Virus record (IMG/VR): IMGVR_UViG_3300020477_001105
Coordinates: 1 to 64,000 of that record
Length of the DNA stretch: 64,000 bases
Origin: a virus
Direction: 5' to 3' (one strand)
Each line of letters opens with the position of its first letter. Positions within the stretch are counted from its first letter, which is position 1. This document shows positions 60,542 to 64,000 of the stretch, piece after piece. Both the position numbers and the translations under genes were made by a program. The notes beneath the pieces were generated by a model. It made no database searches. It was not told the DNA's origin and was given only the letters and a program-made list of their open reading frames with translations.

Positions 60542-62320
60542 TTAAAAGTCTCCATAGTAATGCATGTTGTCACCTTTTTGGTTATCCCAAATATCATTAA
60601 ACTGATCTTCGTGTCTAGGTGAGGGGAATTCCCACCCTAACGTTTTAAGCTCATCAATATCACTACTCTGCTCGGTACTAGTGAAAACTATTGGTAAAGC
60701 ATTTCCGTGACTACCTATCACCTTTTCATTTGAATACATAGATACCGGATTTACAAAATGACGAGTACCGTAGTCTATAGATTTTATCATTTTAGGTTTA
60801 TGGTTGTCATCGAACTCAACAATTTCATAATATCTATCAACAACAGTTTCTTCCAACCCAATTAAAGACCATATCAACGACATAACTCTATCATCTAGAT
60901 AATTACCCTCTTTCTTTGCTGCCCAGGTACCATTAGGGTACCGTACAAATGATCTCATTTCATTAACAGTGCTAATATCATTGAATTTAACAACCTGTAA
61001 ATGGTTTACCCAATATCTCATATTAACCACACCTTTATATTTGGTATTAGTATGGGCAATAACACCTAACCTATTATCATACGACTTTGAGTGTGAGCCT
61101 TTTGGTGAAAAGGTAATTAAGTTAGAATACCCGTGCTGATTGAAAAGGTTATCAACTACTTGAGCTCCACAGTTGTTTCTCTCTACTGCAATAGGAGGAC
61201 TTCCCCAGTGTTGAGCTATCTCAAAAACCTTTGTGGTGAAATTATAGGGGGAAATAGTATTGTTATGGTATACGGCGACTTGAACAATATTCGTCAAATC
61301 TGTTATATCTAGAACTTGTACAACACTAGCATTTTCACCGACACCCTCTGCAATATCAACACCTATACCATATAAGTGGTCTTCTTTTGGTTCTTCCCAC
61401 AATAGATACTTACCTTCATCAAACACAAATTCTGGCTCAGAACAACCTAGCTTTAACCGTTCGAATAATTCTTCATCAATTACTGATTCACCTGTTTGTA
61501 AGAATACATTTCCAAATTCTTGACTAAAAGCCTCAACACTCCCAAGGGACTTCATAGTCTCCTCTTTCCACTCTTCGTCACGACCAGGGATCTCCCACCA
61601 ATCTACTCTCTCTGCCTTCCAGTTACTTTCACCCTTCTCTGCGTTGGTGTAAATTTCATGAAACAGGTTCTCGGTACCGTTAGGTGTGCTCGCAATAAAA
61701 ATTTTAGATTTTTTAGAAGATGAAATGATAGGATAGACTGATCTCCAGAAATCCTGAACTAAGTGATCATCAATAAATGCTAACTCATCAAGAACCAATA
61801 CATTACAGGAATCACCACGACCAGCATCCGATGACGTGGTTGAAATACCAATACTAGATCCATTATCTAATGCCATAGCGGTCTTACCGTACTCTACAAC
61901 ACCAGGTTTTAAGTGATTAGGTAACATCTCATATGCTAATCGCACTCTCTTAAAGATGTTAATAGCAGTCTGCTCTTTGTTAGCTACGATAAGTATTCGC
62001 TGATCTTCTTGAAAGCATGCTATCCATAAGCAATATATTGTCATTAAGGTAGTTTTACCAATCTGACGGCTAGCTAATAAACTAACAAATCTATTATCTC
62101 TTAAACTACGTAATACTCTCTTTTGACATTTATATAAGCCAATCCTCTCTCGGCCACGGTCTAGGTTAACAATATAAAAGAAGTTTTCTGCAAAATATAG
62201 TATATTACGCTTACTTTTCTTAAGCTCATTGATCATCTCCGGAGTCCACTCAAACTCAGCATCCGGTCTAGGAAGGTTCTTATTTCCTAGATAATATTTT
62301 TGATCATCTTTTTTGTTCAT
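60542..62320 (-). CDS. gp17: Terminase large subunit (gp17-type)
   Basis: The DNA-packaging motor, 592 residues. ATPase: Walker A SRQIGKTT (84-91), Walker B NVLVLDE (173-179) with catalytic Glu, and a coupling motif STPNG (211-215). Nuclease: GIGVDIAEGVG with Asp322 and a late DDRVMSLIW. The order and length match T4 gp17 (610). It begins after a GTAGGAACC ribosome site and reads leftward into tube and sheath genes, with 2 bp to the next gene. Confidence 0.97.
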   Translation of the reverse strand: MNKKDDQKYYLGNKNLPRPDAEFEWTPEMINELKKSKRNILYFAENFFYIVNLDRGRERIGLYKCQKRVLRSLRDNRFVSLLASRQIGKTTLMTIYCLWIACFQEDQRILIVANKEQTAINIFKRVRLAYEMLPNHLKPGVVEYGKTAMALDNGSSIGISTTSSDAGRGDSCNVLVLDELAFIDDHLVQDFWRSVYPIISSSKKSKIFIASTPNGTENLFHEIYTNAEKGESNWKAERVDWWEIPGRDEEWKEETMKSLGSVEAFSQEFGNVFLQTGESVIDEELFERLKLGCSEPEFVFDEGKYLLWEEPKEDHLYGIGVDIAEGVGENASVVQVLDITDLTNIVQVAVYHNNTISPYNFTTKVFEIAQHWGSPPIAVERNNCGAQVVDNLFNQHGYSNLITFSPKGSHSKSYDNRLGVIAHTNTKYKGVVNMRYWVNHLQVVKFNDISTVNEMRSFVRYPNGTWAAKKEGNYLDDRVMSLIWSLIGLEETVVDRYYEIVEFDDNHKPKMIKSIDYGTRHFVNPVSMYSNEKVIGSHGNALPIVFTSTEQSSDIDELKTLGWEFPSPRHEDQFNDIWDNQKGDNMHYYGDF

Positions 62321-62337
62321 AAAAGGTTCCTACAATA

Positions 62338-62351
62338 TATAAATATTTACA
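62338..62351. promoter_or_regulatory. Overlapping divergent late promoters
   Basis: Plus strand: TATAAATA (62338-62345), five bases before ATG 62351. Minus strand: TGTAAATA (62351-62344), 23 nt before the terminase ATG with AGGAA between. The two octamers share two base pairs. Confidence 0.7.
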
Positions 62352-63268
62352 TGCCAGTACGACATATTGATGAAATTGGTGAACTATATTCCAAGAATGT
62401 TTCACCCGTAACAGATAAAGAGCTGAAACTTGAAGAACAAGAAGCTGCCAATCGCAAGAGTCTTCTTACAGAAGGTGAGGCTGTGAAGGCTAAACCCGCT
62501 AAAGATATAGCTTTTGAAGGTGAACCTAAAAAGGAAAAAGGGTTCGACGGCGCGACGACTCCTGATGGTGTAGAGAAGGCAGAATTGGATACCCAAAACA
62601 GCTCAACTGGCGAGTCTGCTTTTGGTGTTGAAAGTTTCTCTAACCCGGTGAAAAAAGAACAAAAAGAAATAAATAATTCTACAATGAAGGAAAATCAACA
62701 ACAATCACAGTCAACATTTGATCGCCTATTCGAAGATGTAATGGGTGGCGAAGAAGTAGATTTAGGCATGGAAGCTGAGCCCGGCATGGACGACATGATG
62801 GGTGGCGAAGAAGAGGACCTCGGTGGAGGTGATCTTGCTAGCAGGCTCCGTGAAGTAGCAGAACTTTTAGTTGGTATCGCTGACGACATGAGTGGAGAAG
62901 GCGGTGAAGAGGAAATCGAAGACATGGAAGATGTCGCCGAGGTTGAGGGAGATGAGTTTGGCGAGAGCTATACTAATTTCGACCACGACCATAACTTCAC
63001 TGGCGGGCAGGCAGTAGTCGACGGTGCTCACGAAAATACCGGCTTACAAGGTAAGAGTAACAAAGTATCCGGTTCCGGTCACCAAGTATCTGGTCACGGG
63101 CACGGCGAAGGTGGTGCAGGTGGACAGGAAGACGGTGGAAAACCTAAGCCCGTCGCGGGTGGTCAAGCAGTAGTTGATGGTTCTCACGAGAACGTTGGCT
63201 TGCAGGGCAAGAACAACAAAGTAGGTGGTAAAGTTTCTGGCGGTAATAAAGACTTATTCAGAGCTTAA
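62351..63268 (+). CDS. Acidic virion/prohead protein with internal repeats
   Basis: A 305-residue acidic protein. The first 11 residues end in IGE, a possible prohead-protease site. A Lys/Glu-rich segment (about 25-75) leads to TFDRLFEDVMGGEEVDLG (about 119-136) and a strongly acidic Gly/Met/Glu region (to about 195). Two copies of GGQAVVDGxHENxGLQGK occupy about 218-300, separated by a His/Gly-rich spacer (HQVSGHGHGEGGAGG). A scaffold or internal-head role fits the composition and place upstream of terminase but is not proven. ATG 62351 is used, supported by TATAAATA. Confidence 0.7.
   Translation: MPVRHIDEIGELYSKNVSPVTDKELKLEEQEAANRKSLLTEGEAVKAKPAKDIAFEGEPKKEKGFDGATTPDGVEKAELDTQNSSTGESAFGVESFSNPVKKEQKEINNSTMKENQQQSQSTFDRLFEDVMGGEEVDLGMEAEPGMDDMMGGEEEDLGGGDLASRLREVAELLVGIADDMSGEGGEEEIEDMEDVAEVEGDEFGESYTNFDHDHNFTGGQAVVDGAHENTGLQGKSNKVSGSGHQVSGHGHGEGGAGGQEDGGKPKPVAGGQAVVDGSHENVGLQGKNNKVGGKVSGGNKDLFRA
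63002..63231 (+). repeat. Two imperfect protein-coding repeats
   Basis: About 63 bp each, at about 63002-63065 and 63159-63222, both encoding GGQAVVDGxHENxGLQGKxNKV. Silent differences between them suggest purifying selection on the protein. Confidence 0.7.
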
Positions 63269-63292
63269 TTCACTACAACATCCTTCATTTAG

Positions 63293-63322
63293 ACCCGGTC
63301 AATATATTGACCGGGTTTTTTT
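63293..63322 (+). terminator. Strong Rho-independent terminator
   Basis: A perfect 10-bp stem (ACCCGGTCAA and its complement) with a TATA loop (63293-63316), then seven T (63316-63322). It separates the acidic protein from the next plus-strand gene, whose late octamer begins inside the T-tract. Confidence 0.94.
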
Positions 63323-63329
63323 ATAAATA
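63322..63329 (+). promoter_or_regulatory. Late promoter TATAAATA
   Basis: Exact octamer at the end of the terminator T-tract, six bases before the ATG at 63336. Confidence 0.8.
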
Positions 63330-63335
63330 CTTTTA

Positions 63336-63740
63336 ATGAAGGATAAGGATCAAAAACTAATTTGGGAAGCTTATATAACTGAGGATAAATGGCAGATTCT
63401 TCACGCCCAAAAAGCGCGCGCGCGCCCGCTAGCGGGCGCCGGTGTCCCAGACGGTAAGGCTGGTCCGCTATCTCCCATACAATCTATGATGATGGACTAT
63501 GGTATCTCACCTCAAGCACAGCAACAACACCGTCTAGATCCAGATTTTTTGACGCTGCAAACCAAAATGGGAGAATTCACCAATCCAAAAGGTTACAGTG
63601 TGCCAGCGAATTGGTGGGAGAAAGAAGCTCCAAGATTTGGGGCACAAAAAGATAAGCTTGGTCAACCGTTACCTGCTCGAAATTGGGGAGATGTAATTCG
63701 ACAATTTGGTGGCCGGTTTCCTGGATCTGGTCCAATTTAA
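63336..63740 (+). CDS. Hypothetical protein with capsid-targeting-like N-terminus
   Basis: A 134-residue protein. MKDKDQKLIWE, then AYITED, has the (L/I)-x-E cleavage pattern at residue 11. Residues 29-40 (ARPLAGAGVPDG) come from an unusually GC-rich DNA patch with an 18-bp perfect palindrome. The remainder is Trp/Gly/Pro-rich (VPANWWEKEAPRFG, RNWGDVIRQFGGRF) without a known domain. The last codon is 4 bp from the next ATG, so it may share a transcript with the lysis-type genes. Confidence 0.7.
   Translation: MKDKDQKLIWEAYITEDKWQILHAQKARARPLAGAGVPDGKAGPLSPIQSMMMDYGISPQAQQQHRLDPDFLTLQTKMGEFTNPKGYSVPANWWEKEAPRFGAQKDKLGQPLPARNWGDVIRQFGGRFPGSGPI
63422..63439. repeat. 18-bp perfect GC palindrome
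   Basis: GCGCCCGCT and its exact reverse complement meet at 63430/63431, preceded by an alternating GC run (63415-63422). It stands out in an AT-rich genome and lies inside a coding region. Confidence 0.85.
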
Positions 63741-63744
63741 AATT

Positions 63745-63930
63745 ATGTTATGGCTTAAACAAGTTATCGCAGCAATCTTAGAATTCTTCTCGGCTGAAAT
63801 GAAGCAAGATAAGAAAGCGTCTAATGCAGATAAAACACCTGACAAGTTGAAAAATGCATGGCGTGATCGTATAATAGAGGCAGAAAGAAAATCTAAAGAT
63901 GAAAGTACTAAAGACACTTCTACTGATTAG
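63745..63930 (+). CDS. Small membrane-associated protein, possible inner-membrane spanin
   Basis: A 61-residue protein. MLWLKQVIAAILEFFSAEM is a hydrophobic N-terminal segment that could span or lie on the membrane; the rest is charged and helical (KKASNADKTPDKLKNAW, RDRIIEAERKSKDE). It overlaps a lipoprotein gene in another frame by 32 bp, like the i-spanin/o-spanin pairs of many phages. No SD of note; 4 bp after the previous stop. The spanin call is from architecture only. Confidence 0.6.
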   Translation: MLWLKQVIAAILEFFSAEMKQDKKASNADKTPDKLKNAWRDRIIEAERKSKDESTKDTSTD

Positions 63931-64000
63931 CACCGCGGCCATACTTATGGGATGTGGATCCACTAAGGTTGTCTTCGTTGACACCCAATCTCAAATTGTA
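63899..64000 (+). CDS. Phage lipoprotein, 5' part (possible outer-membrane spanin)
   Basis: Cut off by the window end after 34 codons. MKVLKTLLLISTAAILMGC is a lipoprotein signal with lipobox LMGC (Cys19), then GSTKVVFVDTQSQIV. The gene starts inside the upstream gene in the +1 frame. Small lipoproteins in this position are often o-spanins that fuse inner and outer membranes in the last step of lysis. It implies a Gram-negative host. Confidence 0.65.
   Translation, partial: MKVLKTLLLISTAAILMGCGSTKVVFVDTQSQIV

Noticed and set aside
63706-63744. TTG start giving a 74-residue version of the membrane-associated protein
   Set aside because: It overlaps the upstream coding region, and ATG 63745 begins exactly with the hydrophobic segment.
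1-64000. CRISPR arrays, insertion sequences, integrase or attachment sites
   Set aside because: No regularly spaced repeats and no transposase or integrase motifs were seen; the genome looks like that of a lytic phage.
1-64000. Ordinary tRNA genes
   Set aside because: Apart from the tRNA-like part of tmRNA I saw no other T-arm plus acceptor combination; the window is almost fully coding. A tRNAscan run would be needed to be certain.

Overview
The window is one contiguous piece of a large tailed-phage genome of the T4-like myovirus type. Recognisable T4-type parts are the terminase large subunit (gp17), tail sheath (gp18), two tail-tube-fold proteins (gp19), tube initiator/cap proteins (gp54 and gp48 types), baseplate wedge proteins (gp53, gp25, gp6), a probable gp27-type hub, a probable gp16 small terminase and the sliding-clamp loader ATPase (gp44). 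The AT-rich genome, the many VGIGT-repeat/Peptidase S74 fibers and the mix of carried enzymes suggest a marine or other aquatic Gram-negative host. The host cannot be named from the sequence alone.

Layout. 1-397: a complete one-piece tmRNA on the minus strand. 463-7891: accessory and early genes: an exported trypsin-like protease, a short UDP-sugar dehydrogenase, an exported SleB-type wall hydrolase, a DUF932 protein, two small proteins, an HExxH metalloprotease and an 813-residue ClpC-type unfoldase. 7943-9117: small fiber-like proteins. 9123-17179: a surface-glycan or small-molecule cluster with two radical SAM/SPASM enzymes, four sialyltransferase-superfamily paralogs, GT-B-like and GT8-like transferases, a HisC-like aminotransferase, a 2OG-Fe(II) oxygenase and a ParB-like protein. 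17184-41566: a 24-kb adhesin/fiber block with four S74-terminated proteins, beta-propeller-like and LamG-like giants and a PKD-bearing protein next to gp6. 41569-43898: gp6 and gp25. 44506-46774: replication and nucleotide genes (clamp loader, a 35-residue basic peptide, dUTPase, a 51-residue protein) and the gp16-like gene. 46757-62320: baseplate, tape measure candidate, tube, sheath and terminase, all on the minus strand. 62351-64000: plus-strand acidic, capsid-targeted and lysis-type genes, the last cut by the window end.

Regulation can be read directly. Early genes carry sigma70-type boxes with 16-17 bp spacers (upstream of tmRNA, DUF932, the metalloprotease, the 35-residue peptide and the 51-residue protein). 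Structural genes carry a T4-late-type octamer, NNTAAATA. For many genes of both classes the -10 element ends 5-6 nt before the ATG or GTG, which predicts leaderless mRNAs.

Most unusual points: (i) a phage tmRNA with a 27-residue tag ending in ELALA, encoded near a phage ClpC that has a ClpP-docking-like LGF tripeptide; (ii) four sialyltransferase-like paralogs interleaved with aminotransferase, oxygenase and radical SAM genes; (iii) near-constant promoter-to-start spacing; (iv) plus-strand late genes whose N-termini look like prohead-protease-cleaved capsid-targeting peptides. All functions are read from motifs by eye; no database search was possible.
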